A DNA stretch of 64,000 nt from Actinomycetota bacterium (GCA_040881665.1 JBBECT010000005.1:140138-204137), one strand, 5' to 3'. Positions 43,796 through 52,469 are shown, counted from the first letter of the stretch. Numbers and translations: made by a program. Notes: generated by a model from the letters alone, not told the origin.

Positions 43796-45750
43796 CCCGC
43801 GACCGCGGCGACCACGACGATCGCGATACCGCCGACGGACCCGATCGCGATACCGACCCGATCCGCCACGAGCCCCGAGATCGCGAGGACGGCGAGTCCG
43901 ACCGCCGGCGCGAGCGCGATCCGGTCCGCGGCGCGAGCCGCGAGCAGGGTCCAGCTCCATCCGATCCCCGCGATCCCGATCACCAGCGCCAAACCGAGTG
44001 TTGCGAACGCCAGGAACGCAACCGACGGGGCGGAACGCGCGGTGATGGCTGCCGGCGGGAGCGGCGAGCCGAGCACGAGCAGCCCGTCACCGACCGCGGC
44101 CTCGGGATGCGCGAGTGCGGTCGCATCGAAGTCCTTGTAGTACAGGCGCGAGAGCACGATCACCGGAGCGGCCGCGATCGCCGGACCGGTCGCCGCCCAC
44201 AACTCCCGGGAGGCCTTCGTGAACGCCGGGTCCCCGATGCGCACCGTGGGACGTCCCGCGAGCAGGTCGTCCGGTTCGCCGAGGAACGCGTGGACGTCAC
44301 CGACCCTCGACGGATCCAGCACGGCGCGGATCCTCCGGATCGCCGGCGTCGCGCCGTAGCCCGGGAGCGACGGCGCGTCCGCCACCACGACAACGGGCGT
44401 TCCCGGCTCGACACCATCGACGATCCGAGCGATCTCCTCGACCTGTGCGAGCCGCACGGCGTTCACGAACGGAGGTCGCGCGGACCACGACGCCGCGGTG
44501 AGGGCCATCCCCGCCGCCACCATGACGGCGGCGGCCGCGACGCCGAGCCCTCGGCGCCGCGATGAGCCGAACCTGCAGGCGCCCAGGCGCCCGAGTCCGA
44601 CGACGCCCGCGGCCACCAGGACCGGGAATCCGAGCGCGAACGCGGCGATCCGATGCGCCGGAACCCGCACGCCGAGCACGACCGCGATCCCCGCCACCAC
44701 GGCCGACGCGGTCCACAGCACGAGCAACACCCGCCCCCACCGCCGGCGCGACGTGCCTTCGAGGAACCACCCGCCGACCGCCGCCATGATCCCCGCGGGA
44801 ACGAACGCACCCACCGGAAGCAGGCGGCCGAGCTTGTCGAGGACCTCCGACCGCGGCGGCCCGGACGACAGCGTCAGGGCGTTCGGCGCCGCCACGAGTC
44901 CGGCCCCACCCACCAGCGCGGCGCCACCCAGGATCGCTGCGAGCCGTCCAGCCGGCGTGCCGAGCGCTCCGGTTCCCGCGCTCCGGGAGCGGAGGCTCGA
45001 AGGCAGCAGCCCGATCCACAGCAGCGCGAGCAGGCCCGCGAACAGCATCGCGAACATCCAATGGAACAGCACCGCGCCCCCCAAGAGCACGATCGACAGG
45101 ACGATCCCCCGCCTCCCGTCGACGGCGAGGAGCACAGTGAGGCATGCGGCGAGGACGGCCGTCGCCGCGAAGAGGTTGTCGAAGTAGCCGGCCGCCATCA
45201 GCTCCACGTTGAGCGAGGCGCCGACGAGCAGCGCGTACACGGGGAAGGACCACCGTGGCTCGCTGAACGCGGCGACGGCCAGCGCTCCGGCTGCGAGCGC
45301 GATCGCGGCCGCGACGACGGCGGGGAGCACGAACGACTGCTCGAACGGATCGAGCCCGGTCGCCGCATGCAGCAGCGCCATCGTGACGGGCAACCCCGGA
45401 CGTTCGGTGCTGGCATCGAGCAGAGCCGGCCCCGAGGGTGGGAGCCCGTCCAACCCCAGCTCGGTCACGACCCGTGCTCGCCAGATCCCCTGCGCGGTGT
45501 CACTGCCCACGGGAACGACGTGGTCGTGCAGCAGATAGGGCGCGAGGAACAGCACGGCGACCGCGAGCGCCGGCAACGCGACGATCAGAACGGTACGCGC
45601 GCTGCCGGAGGACGGGCGATCGCGCCGTGACGCCGGCGGGACGTCGTCGGGCGCTGGCGCTGGCGCCGGCGCCGGCACGCCAGGCGCCCGCACCCGTGCG
45701 CGCACCTGTACGTGCCCCTGGAAGCGTGGCAAGACCGTGGGCCCTCTCAT
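43762..45750 (-). CDS. GT-C-like polytopic membrane protein
   Basis: The 662-residue protein has about 12-14 hydrophobic segments from residue 48 on. An early extracytoplasmic loop holds VGSDTAQGIWRARVVTELG, where an acidic pair after helix 1 is typical of GT-C enzymes. A soluble stretch at about 480-590 (GTPVVVVADAPSLPGYG) precedes two or three more helices. The substrate is unknown. Its end overlaps the next membrane-protein gene, so the two are probably a pair. ATG at 45750 has a weak ribosome site; an Arg/Pro-rich start region makes the exact start uncertain. Confidence 0.72.
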   Translation of the reverse strand: MRGPTVLPRFQGHVQVRARVRAPGVPAPAPAPAPDDVPPASRRDRPSSGSARTVLIVALPALAVAVLFLAPYLLHDHVVPVGSDTAQGIWRARVVTELGLDGLPPSGPALLDASTERPGLPVTMALLHAATGLDPFEQSFVLPAVVAAAIALAAGALAVAAFSEPRWSFPVYALLVGASLNVELMAAGYFDNLFAATAVLAACLTVLLAVDGRRGIVLSIVLLGGAVLFHWMFAMLFAGLLALLWIGLLPSSLRSRSAGTGALGTPAGRLAAILGGAALVGGAGLVAAPNALTLSSGPPRSEVLDKLGRLLPVGAFVPAGIMAAVGGWFLEGTSRRRWGRVLLVLWTASAVVAGIAVVLGVRVPAHRIAAFALGFPVLVAAGVVGLGRLGACRFGSSRRRGLGVAAAAVMVAAGMALTAASWSARPPFVNAVRLAQVEEIARIVDGVEPGTPVVVVADAPSLPGYGATPAIRRIRAVLDPSRVGDVHAFLGEPDDLLAGRPTVRIGDPAFTKASRELWAATGPAIAAAPVIVLSRLYYKDFDATALAHPEAAVGDGLLVLGSPLPPAAITARSAPSVAFLAFATLGLALVIGIAGIGWSWTLLAARAADRIALAPAVGLAVLAISGLVADRVGIAIGSVGGIAIVVVAAVAGWVPLVGRRLR

Positions 45751-45781
45751 CCCCGCGCCCGCGCGGGCCGCGGACGTTCGG

Positions 45782-45810
45782 ATTGTTCCACGGGGTGAGG
45801 GGCACCTCAA
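45782..45810 (-). promoter_or_regulatory. Weak promoter candidate for the two membrane-protein genes
   Basis: TTGAGG (45810-45805), 17-bp spacer, AACAAT (45787-45782), minus strand, 32 bases before the ATG at 45750. Confidence 0.35.
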
Positions 45811-45823
45811 CGAAACCGCGAGC

Positions 45824-46069
45824 TCAGTCCCAGAGGCGCTCCATGTGCCACCGGTCGTGGGCACGATCGTGGTAGAGATCCCAGACGGCGCCACCGCGTG
45901 CCTCGACACGCCAGTACTCGCGATCGCGACCGTCGTCCCACCAGCGGCCCTCGATCCGCCAGCGGCCGATCACGTCGATCACCTCGTAGCGCCGGTCGCG
46001 CCAGACGAAGACCGAGGGCATGCCCGCATCGCGCTCGACCAGAACCTGTTCGTCGTACCGCTTCGACAT
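45824..46069 (-). CDS. DUF6504 protein, predicted SOS gene
   Basis: The 81-residue protein is compact and Trp/Arg-rich: MSKRYDEQVLVERDAG, FVWRDRRYEVIDVIGRW, REYWRVEARGG, WDLYHDRAHDRWHMERLWD. It matches the actinobacterial DUF6504 family, whose genes often sit beside dnaE2 or imuB-type Y-family genes. The function is unproven, and a partner role in the translesion mutasome is inferred. ATG at 46069 gives the family-like N terminus. A perfect LexA box lies 117 bases upstream. Confidence 0.85.
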   Translation of the reverse strand: MSKRYDEQVLVERDAGMPSVFVWRDRRYEVIDVIGRWRIEGRWWDDGRDREYWRVEARGGAVWDLYHDRAHDRWHMERLWD

Positions 46070-46185
46070 CTCGGCCTGCCTCGTCGCGCGATGCTCCTCT
46101 CGAGGGAGTCCCGCGGCGAGGGTCGCCGGCCCGGTCCGTGACCCCTTCCCCGGAAGCCTCGGACCGGGCGGGCGGATCCCGCCGC

Positions 46186-46201
46186 TCGAACATGTGTTCG
46201 A
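46186..46201 (-). promoter_or_regulatory. LexA (SOS) box upstream of DUF6504
   Basis: TCGAACATGTGTTCGA is a perfect match to TCGAAC-N4-GTTCGA. The only gene it can control closely is the minus-strand DUF6504 gene; on the plus side the next gene starts 1.3 kb away. Confidence 0.88.
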
Positions 46202-46324
46202 TGTGAGGGGAGTCACGGTACGCCGGGGGTGTGACACACGTCAAGACGGACACGGGGGCGGGTCGGCTGCCTGACAGCCCTGAGGCCGGGAAGGTCCTCT
46301 CGAGGGTCCATCTATCGAGACGCC

Positions 46325-46341
46325 GTCTCACATGGTGAGAC
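46325..46341. promoter_or_regulatory. 17-bp palindrome GTCTCAC-ATG-GTGAGAC
   Basis: The 7-bp arms are perfect with a 3-base centre. It lies downstream of the OCD-like gene and upstream (minus strand) of the LexA box. No U-run follows, so a protein-binding operator is as likely as a terminator. Confidence 0.4.
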
Positions 46342-46404
46342 CCCTTCCGACAACCCCTGGGACCGGACTGTCAGGCCCTTGACGCTCCGGTCGAGCCACT
46401 CGAC

Positions 46405-47400
46405 TCAGAGCCGAAGCGTCTCGCCGAGTCCGAGCGATCGAGCACGTTCGAGCACCACGGCCGCTGCGGCGACGTCCTGGACGCCGATCCCGGTGAGGTC
46501 GCAGACCGTGCGCTGGTGATCGTCGGTGCGGCCCACGCGTTCCCCCGCCACGATCTCACCGAGCTCGACGGTGTCCTCGGGCAACAGCCGGCCCGCGTTC
46601 ACCGCGTGATGCAGCTCCCCTATCGCGGTCGCCTGGGTGCGGCCGTCGACGACGACGAGGTCGGCGCCACCGAGCACCCCGACATCCAACTCCTGCTTGT
46701 CGGCGCCATCCGACCCGATCGCCGTCACGTGCACGCTGGGGGCCAGCCACTCCGCGCGGACCAGAGGTTCCCTGCTCGCGGTGCATGTCAGGACCACGTC
46801 CGCACCCTCGAGTGCCGCCTGCACCGTCTCCGCGCCCTCGACGAGACATCCCTCCGGGAGCCAGGAACGAACCCGCAGGTCCTCGACGCAGGACTGCACC
46901 CGCTCCGGGTTCCGTCCCCAGACGGCGACCGATCCGAATCCGGGGCGAACGCAGGCGAGTGCCTCGAGCTGCTGGCGCGCCTGCTGTCCGGTACCCGCGA
47001 TCGCGACCCGGCCCACGGTCGACGGCGCGAGGTACCGGGCGGCGACTCCACCCGCGGCACCGGTGCGGACGTCGGTGATCAACCCGTCGTCGAGCAGGAA
47101 CGCTTCGGGGGCCCCCGTCGTCGCATCGAAGACCAGGACCAGCCCGTCGATCGCGGGAAGGTCGGCTTCATAGAACCCGGAGGCGACCTTCACCGCATAG
47201 TGGGGAACGCCGTGCAGGTGCCCGGCCTTGACGTGGATCTCTCCCTGATGCTCGGGAACGTCCAGGTGGATCACCGAGGGGAGCTCGGCCCGGCCCTGCG
47301 AATACGCGGCGAACGCGGCCTCGACCGCATCGATGCACGAAGCCATGTCGAGGACCCGACCGACCTCCTCACGGCGCAACAGAAGCACCTCGCGCGGCAT
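46405..47400 (-). CDS. Ornithine cyclodeaminase / mu-crystallin family protein
   Basis: The 331-residue protein has an N-terminal substrate domain (VKVASGFYEADLPAIDG, DGLITDVRTGAAGGVAARYL) and a Rossmann domain with GTGQQARQQLEALA near residue 150. The VTAIGSDGADKQELD block holds the usual catalytic Asp. Members include ornithine cyclodeaminase, alanine dehydrogenase and ketimine reductase; sequence alone does not separate them. ATG at 47400. No proline or siderophore genes are adjacent. Confidence 0.88.
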   Translation of the reverse strand: MPREVLLLRREEVGRVLDMASCIDAVEAAFAAYSQGRAELPSVIHLDVPEHQGEIHVKAGHLHGVPHYAVKVASGFYEADLPAIDGLVLVFDATTGAPEAFLLDDGLITDVRTGAAGGVAARYLAPSTVGRVAIAGTGQQARQQLEALACVRPGFGSVAVWGRNPERVQSCVEDLRVRSWLPEGCLVEGAETVQAALEGADVVLTCTASREPLVRAEWLAPSVHVTAIGSDGADKQELDVGVLGGADLVVVDGRTQATAIGELHHAVNAGRLLPEDTVELGEIVAGERVGRTDDHQRTVCDLTGIGVQDVAAAAVVLERARSLGLGETLRL

Positions 47401-47534
47401 CCGCTGCAGCCTAGCCCAGCGGTTGCCACCAGCGGCGACGGTGCTGGAAACGTCCCAGCAGCGGGTCTAGGGTTCGGAACGAATGACCGGGTCCGGAGCG
47501 GGCCCATCCGAGCGGATGGAAAGAGGGAGGTCGT

Positions 47535-48368
47535 ATGGCCACACCGCCACCTCCGCCGCCACCACCTGGTGGCGGCGCGGCGCCGGGCTCGGGAGGGATC
47601 CCCAGCCGTACTTTCGGGGAGATCTTCAGCGCGGCGTTCGAGCTGTACAAGGAGAACTTCACGAAGCTGATCGGACTGGTTGCGATCGTCGTGATCCCCC
47701 TGACGCTGCTCCAGTACTTCCTCACGAACGAAGTGCTGGTCAAGGACGCCGTTCTGGATCTGGAGTCCGGCACGATCACCACGACAGGATGGGGCGAATG
47801 GTGGGCCGTTCTGGGCGTTTCGGTCCTGATCGGAGTCATCGTTCAGTCGATCCTGAACGGAGCGATCGCGCGCGCCGCGGCGGGAACAGCGATCGGCGAG
47901 TCGATCTCGACCGAGGCTGTCTACAAGTTCGGACTCGCCAGACTCGGTCCGATCATCTGGATCAGCATCCTCGTCGGGCTCGCGACCCTCGGCGGATTCA
48001 TCCTGCTGATCATCCCGGGGATCTACATCTGGGTGAAGCTCTCGGTAACGGTGCAGGCCCTCGTCGTGGAGAACAAGCGAGGGACCGAAGCCATGTCCCG
48101 TTCGTGGAACCTCACGAAAGGGTACGGATGGCAGGTCTTCGGCATCCTGATCGTGACCTACATCCTCGCCGGGATCGTCACAGGCATCATCACCGCGATC
48201 TTCGGCGACAACTGGTTCCTCGCCGGGCTGGGAGCTTCGGTCGCACAGATCATCGTCCTGCCGTTCACCGCTCTCGTGCTGATCGTGATGTACCTCGATC
48301 TGCGCGTGCGCAAGGAGAACCTGGACGTGGCAACCCTGCAGAACGACATGCGTTCGAGCGCCGTCTGA
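47535..48368 (+). CDS. Polytopic membrane protein with Pro-rich N terminus
   Basis: The 277-residue protein starts with a cytoplasmic Pro/Gly-rich stretch (1-25). A conserved-looking TFGEIFSAAFELYKENFTKL segment follows, then about six membrane helices (42-265). The YKENF..L.G start and the later SRSWNLTKGYGWQVFGILI block occur in a broad group of actinobacterial and archaeal membrane proteins related to the glycerophosphodiesterase membrane domain. No function can be given. ATG has GGGAGG upstream and a strong terminator follows. Confidence 0.85.
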   Translation: MATPPPPPPPPGGGAAPGSGGIPSRTFGEIFSAAFELYKENFTKLIGLVAIVVIPLTLLQYFLTNEVLVKDAVLDLESGTITTTGWGEWWAVLGVSVLIGVIVQSILNGAIARAAAGTAIGESISTEAVYKFGLARLGPIIWISILVGLATLGGFILLIIPGIYIWVKLSVTVQALVVENKRGTEAMSRSWNLTKGYGWQVFGILIVTYILAGIVTGIITAIFGDNWFLAGLGASVAQIIVLPFTALVLIVMYLDLRVRKENLDVATLQNDMRSSAV

Positions 48369-48386
48369 GAACGACGCCGTCGCATC

Positions 48387-48426
48387 GAACGGCCCCGGGG
48401 TCAACATCCCGGGGCCGTTCTTCATT
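48387..48426 (+). terminator. Intrinsic terminator after the membrane-protein gene
   Basis: GAACGGCCCCGGG (48387-48399) pairs perfectly with CCCGGGGCCGTTC (48408-48420), an 8-base loop, followed by TTCATT. Confidence 0.85.
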
Positions 48427-48474
48427 CCCGGTCTGATCCTTGACGGTCCTCGCGCGGACCGGGAACATCGGCGC

Positions 48475-49815
48475 ATGACATCGTTCTCAGGCATCGATCC
48501 TCAGCGCGTGGAGAAGCTCCTTAGCGAAGAGGACGCGCGGTACGTCGCCGAGCGCCCGGAGACGATGCGCCTGCTCGGGCTGGGTCGCGCCGTGATGCCG
48601 AACGGCGTGCCGATGTCGTGGCACGCGACCGACAACGACCCGCCGATCTACGTCGCCGAAGGCCGCGGCAGCCGGTTCCGCGATGTCGACGGGCACGAGT
48701 ACGTGGACTTCAACGTCGCCGACATGAGCATGTTCTGCGGTTATGCGCCCGAGCCCATCGTCCGGGCGGTGTCCGACCGGGTGGCGAAGGGCGTCCAGTT
48801 CCTGCTCCCCTCCCCCGACGCGATCGATGTCGCGACCGAGCTCGCCCGGCGCTGGCCGCTCCCCCAGTGGCAGTTCACGCTGTCTGCATCCCAGGCCAAC
48901 GTCGAGGCGATCCGCCTCGCGCGCGTGGCGACCGGCCGCGACAAGGTCGTGTGGTTCGATGGGAAGTACCACGGGCACTTCGACGATGCTCTCGTCACGC
49001 TCGAGGGCGACCGGGTCGTCAACGAACAGGAGGGCTTGCCCCGCCACAACCCCGATCGCGTCCGGATCGTCCCCTGGAACGATCCGGACGCGCTCGAGCG
49101 AGCGCTCGCACCGGGAGACGTGGCGCTGGTCCTCACCGAACCCGCGCTGACGAACACGATCGGTCTCCTCGTTCCCGCACCGGGGTTCCACGACGCCCTT
49201 CGCTCACTCACACGTGATGCGGGCACCCTGCTGTGCTTCGACGAGACGCACACGCTCGTGACCGGCCCGGGAGGGCTCATCGAGAGGTGGGCGCTGCAGC
49301 CCGACATCGTCACGGCCGGCAAGTCGGTGGCCGCGGGCATCCCGATGGGCACCTACGGCATGACCGCAGAGCTCGCGGAGCTCTTCGATCCGCAACGACA
49401 CGACCTCGCGACCGGCGGGACGCTTTTCGGCAATCCGCTCCAGATGGCGGCCGCCAAGGCGGCGCTCACCGAGATCCTCACCGAGGATACCTACGAGCGC
49501 ACCGCGGTTCTCGGCGCTCGTCTCGCCGACGGGATCGAGCAGGTCGTTCGCGATGCCGGGCTCGAGTGGACGGTCCACCGGCTCTGGGCGCGCAGCGGGA
49601 CCACGTTCGGTCCGCGCATGCCCCGCGATGCGGAAGACGCGCGCGCGATGGGTGACCCCACGCTCACGAAGCTGTTCCGGCGCTGGCTGGCCAATCGTGG
49701 TGTGTGGGAGGCGATCGCCGGCGCCGGTCCGACCGTCAGCGCCGCCGGCACCGATCAAGACATCGACCGCTACGTCGGCGCCTACGGCGAACTGGTCGCC
49801 GAGCTCACCCGCTGA
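48475..49815 (+). CDS. Class III PLP aminotransferase (glutamate-1-semialdehyde aminomutase-like)
   Basis: The 446-residue protein is a fold-type I, class III enzyme. The PLP lysine is K283 in TAGKSVAAGIPMGTYG; D256 (CFDETHT) would hold the pyridine nitrogen, and FDGKYHGHFDD is the conserved GSAM/aminotransferase block. The N terminus (1-50) is longer than in HemL. There is no haem-synthesis context, so it is more likely an aspartate-aminotransferase-family omega-aminotransferase. It starts a same-strand run with DUF2007 and a class I/II aminotransferase. Confidence 0.88.
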   Translation: MTSFSGIDPQRVEKLLSEEDARYVAERPETMRLLGLGRAVMPNGVPMSWHATDNDPPIYVAEGRGSRFRDVDGHEYVDFNVADMSMFCGYAPEPIVRAVSDRVAKGVQFLLPSPDAIDVATELARRWPLPQWQFTLSASQANVEAIRLARVATGRDKVVWFDGKYHGHFDDALVTLEGDRVVNEQEGLPRHNPDRVRIVPWNDPDALERALAPGDVALVLTEPALTNTIGLLVPAPGFHDALRSLTRDAGTLLCFDETHTLVTGPGGLIERWALQPDIVTAGKSVAAGIPMGTYGMTAELAELFDPQRHDLATGGTLFGNPLQMAAAKAALTEILTEDTYERTAVLGARLADGIEQVVRDAGLEWTVHRLWARSGTTFGPRMPRDAEDARAMGDPTLTKLFRRWLANRGVWEAIAGAGPTVSAAGTDQDIDRYVGAYGELVAELTR

Positions 49816-49847
49816 CGGCCGGCGGGCGGGCGTGCGAGGATGCCCAC

Positions 49848-50090
49848 ATGAGTGACGAACACGAACCCGACACCGATTTCGTCCACGTCTTCGACGCTTC
49901 CACGCAACCCCTCGGCGACGTCGCCAAGAGCCGGCTCGAGGCCGAGGGCATCCCCGTGATCGCGAAGGAGCTGGGCCAGATGTACCCGGTCGGAGCGATC
50001 CAGCTGTGGGTGCCGGCCGACCGCGAGGCCGAGGCGCGGGCCCTCTTCGAGGATCTCGGCGCCGGCGACCTCGAGGTCGACCAGGACTGA
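49848..50090 (+). CDS. Small DUF2007-like protein
   Basis: The 80-residue protein has a ferredoxin-like pattern: VHVFDASTQPLGDVAKSRLE, AEGIPVIAKELGQMYPVG, IQLWVPADREAEARALFED. This fits DUF2007, annotated as putative signal-transducing and of unknown function. ATG at 49848 is 30 bases after the aminotransferase stop, and its stop is 7 bases before the next gene, so it is one operon with the two PLP enzymes. Confidence 0.75.
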   Translation: MSDEHEPDTDFVHVFDASTQPLGDVAKSRLEAEGIPVIAKELGQMYPVGAIQLWVPADREAEARALFEDLGAGDLEVDQD

Positions 50091-50097
50091 TCCGCCC

Positions 50098-51225
50098 ATG
50101 CACATCGATCTGTTCGAGATGGAGCGGATGCAGTCGCTCTATTGGCATCAGGTCGACTACGACCTGTCGGAGTCGGGTGTCCAGCCGCTGCGCATCGACG
50201 AGCTCCTCGACGGCACCGCGCTCTCGTCGGAGGGCTTCCTCTCGACGGCGCTCGGCTACCCGCTGTCCGAGGGATCGGCCGAGACCCGGGAGCGGATCGC
50301 AGCGTGGTACCCGGGCGCCACGACCGAGAACGTGACGGTCGTGAACGGAGGATCCGAGGCGAACTTCCTCACGTGCTGGACCCTGCTCGAACCGGGAACC
50401 CGGTTGGCGTTCATGGTCCCGAACTACATGGAGGGCTGGGGGCTCGGACGCGCGTTCGGCGACGGAACCGACACGTTCTCTCTCCGGCTCCACGGCGGGC
50501 ATTGGGAGCTCGACGCCGACCAACTGCAGGCCTCGATCACCGACGCCACGCGCGTCGTGATGGTCTGCAACCCGAACAATCCCACCGGGCACGTGCTGAC
50601 CGAGGCCGAGATGGACGCGATCGTCGCGGCCGCCGAGCGGGTGGACGCCTGGATCGTCGCGGACGAGATCTATCGCGGCGCCGAGGTCGACACGGACGAG
50701 GTGTCGCCGACCTTCTGGGGCCGCACCGAGAAGGTCGTGATCACCGGCGGCCTCTCGAAGGCCTTCGGCATGCCCGGGCTGCGGATCGGCTGGGCCGTCG
50801 GGTCCGAGGCGTTCGTCCACGACTTCTGGGTGCGCCACGACTACACGACCCTCACGCCGAGCATGCTGAGCGACCGCCTGTGCGCCCTCGCGATGGAGCC
50901 CTCCAAGCGCGATGCGATCCTAGCGCGAACGCGGAGGATCATCCGACGCCAGCTCCCGCGGCTCGAGGAGTGGGTACTCGCCCGAGACGACGTGTTCCGG
51001 TACGCACGACCGAAGGCTGGAGCGATCGCCTACGCCGAGTACGACCTGCCGATCCCGAGCGGCGAGCTGATCGACCGGATCCGCGAGGACCAGAGCGTGC
51101 TCCTCGTTCCCGGCGAGGTGTTCGGGATCGGCGATGGGATCCGTTTCGGTTTCGGGTACGACATCGACCACACGATGGAGGGCCTGGCGCGCGTCGACAC
51201 GGTGCTCGACGAGGCTCGCGCCTGA
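50098..51225 (+). CDS. Class I/II PLP aminotransferase
   Basis: The 375-residue fold-type I enzyme has CNPNNPTGHVL, ADEIYRG (Asp/Tyr for PLP), Schiff-base lysine K221 in GGLSKAFGMPGLRIGW, and a C-terminal RFGFGYD Arg for the substrate carboxylate. The N terminus (MHIDLFEMERMQSLYWHQVD) resembles a group of aspartate/alanine-type aminotransferases of unknown substrate. The ATG begins 7 bases after the DUF2007 stop. Confidence 0.88.
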   Translation: MHIDLFEMERMQSLYWHQVDYDLSESGVQPLRIDELLDGTALSSEGFLSTALGYPLSEGSAETRERIAAWYPGATTENVTVVNGGSEANFLTCWTLLEPGTRLAFMVPNYMEGWGLGRAFGDGTDTFSLRLHGGHWELDADQLQASITDATRVVMVCNPNNPTGHVLTEAEMDAIVAAAERVDAWIVADEIYRGAEVDTDEVSPTFWGRTEKVVITGGLSKAFGMPGLRIGWAVGSEAFVHDFWVRHDYTTLTPSMLSDRLCALAMEPSKRDAILARTRRIIRRQLPRLEEWVLARDDVFRYARPKAGAIAYAEYDLPIPSGELIDRIREDQSVLLVPGEVFGIGDGIRFGFGYDIDHTMEGLARVDTVLDEARA

Positions 51226-51286
51226 ACGATCCCGCGATCGCGGGCACGCCTCGGCGCTCCGCGCGGGCCCGACTAAGCTGGGCCGC

Positions 51287-52126
51287 ATGGCACCTCTCTA
51301 CGAGCTCACCTCCGAGCGTCCGCTCGCGGCCCCCGTGCTGATCGCGGCCTTCGACGGCTGGGTGGACGCGGCAGGGGCGGCCACCGCCGCGGCGGCGCAT
51401 CTGGCGGGCGAGGGCGAGTTCGTCGCGCGGTTCGATCCGGACGTTCTCTACGACTTCCGCTCCCGGCGGCCGGTGCTCGACATCGTCGACGGGCGACTGC
51501 ACGAGCTCACGTGGCCGGAACTGGTCGTGCGGCGGGTCACCCTCGCAGGGCGTGACATCCTCGTGCTCGCCGGAGCCGAGCCCGACTACCGCTGGCGGTC
51601 GATCGCCGACGCGGTCCTCGAGCTCTGCGTGCGTCTCGGCGTCTCGCAGTGGATCTCGATCGGGGCCATCCCGCAGGCCGTCCCCCACACGCGCCCCACC
51701 GGCCTGATCGCGACCGAGTCCCAGGACGGCTTGCTCGCCGACGGCGAGCAACGGACCGAGGGGTTGTTGCGGGTTCCGGCCGCCGCGCTCTCGGTGGTCG
51801 AGATGACGGTCGCCGGGAGCGGGATCCCGACGGTCGGGTTCTTCGCCCAGGTTCCCCACTACATCGGGGGCGAGTTCACGGCGGCGACGATCACGCTGCT
51901 CGACAAGCTCGCGTCCCACCTCGACGTGCCGATCGACCTCGGCGAGCTCGCTGACGAAGCCTCTTCCGAGCGTTCCCGGCTCGACGAACTGCTCGCCGAC
52001 CGGCCCGAGACGAAGGACTACGTCGCCCAGCTCGAGACGGTCGCCGACGACGAGGAGCGTGTTCCGTCGGGCGACGAGATCGCGGCCGAGATCGAACGGT
52101 TCCTCCAGCAGAACGAGGGCGGCTGA
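51287..52126 (+). CDS. PAC2-family protein
   Basis: The 279-residue protein has the PAC2 fold: LIAAFDGWVDAAGAATAAAA near the N terminus, LVLAGAEPDYRWRS, ISIGAIPQAVPHTRP, ALSVVEMT and GFFAQVPHYIGGEF. It ends in an acidic helical tail (ETKDYVAQLETVADDEE). PAC2 proteins relate to proteasome-assembly chaperones and bacterial ATP-grasp neighbours; the bacterial role is unproven. No proteasome genes are in the window. Confidence 0.9.
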   Translation: MAPLYELTSERPLAAPVLIAAFDGWVDAAGAATAAAAHLAGEGEFVARFDPDVLYDFRSRRPVLDIVDGRLHELTWPELVVRRVTLAGRDILVLAGAEPDYRWRSIADAVLELCVRLGVSQWISIGAIPQAVPHTRPTGLIATESQDGLLADGEQRTEGLLRVPAAALSVVEMTVAGSGIPTVGFFAQVPHYIGGEFTAATITLLDKLASHLDVPIDLGELADEASSERSRLDELLADRPETKDYVAQLETVADDEERVPSGDEIAAEIERFLQQNEGG

Positions 52127-52177
52127 CCGGGAGTACGCTCCCGACGATCGGGATCGGCACCTACGGGGGAGGCCACG

Positions 52178-52469
52178 ATGGAAACAACCTTGCAACTCTC
52201 CGACGGCGCACGCTCGCTCGCCGGGGATCCTGTTCCTGTCGCTCGTGGCGCTCCTGTTCGTCGAGGCGACCACGCTCAGCGGGTTTCCCCGCGCGCTCGC
52301 ATCGTCGGCGATCCCGGTCGCCGCGATCCTGATGCCGATGGGGTTCTTCTTCTCGTCGATGGCCAAGGGCGCCGAACGACCCAACGGGTTCATCCTCCTG
52401 CTGTGGATCGGCGCGATCTCCCTCGCGGTGGGCGTGATCACCTTGGGGATCGGCCTGCTCGCAGCCTGA
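52178..52469 (+). pseudogene. Small membrane protein gene broken by one extra base (frameshift in GGGG)
   Basis: ATG at 52178 (GGGGGAGG upstream) reads METTLQLSDGARSLAG. At the G run 52223-52226 the frame shifts. Removing one G continues cleanly as ILFLSLVALLFVEATTLSGF and on to LGIGLLAA at 52469. The restored 96-residue protein would have three membrane helices (about 15-33, 42-60, 72-95). Family unknown. Codon use on both sides looks coding. It is either a recent mutation or an assembly error in a homopolymer. Confidence 0.75.

Larger units (their letters stand above)
46070..46404. other. 335-bp intergenic region between the DUF6504 and OCD genes
   Basis: It holds the LexA box (46186-46201), a GTGTG-A-CACAC palindrome (46229-46239) and the 17-bp palindrome at 46325-46341. 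A short inverted repeat, GTCGAG/CTCGAC (46390-46404), directly follows the stop of the OCD-like gene. No convincing gene was seen. Confidence 0.5.

Noticed and set aside
45807-46193. ATG inside the second LexA box opening a different frame (M-F-E-R-R...), as at dnaE2
   Set aside because: The palindrome with AT before GTTCGA always creates an ATG. The DUF6504 frame with its conserved N terminus starts at 46069 in another phase.
47504-47519. CCATCC-GAGC-GGATGG hairpin just before the ribosome site at 47521
   Set aside because: It is a 6-bp stem with a 4-base loop, and similar short hairpins are expected by chance at this GC content.
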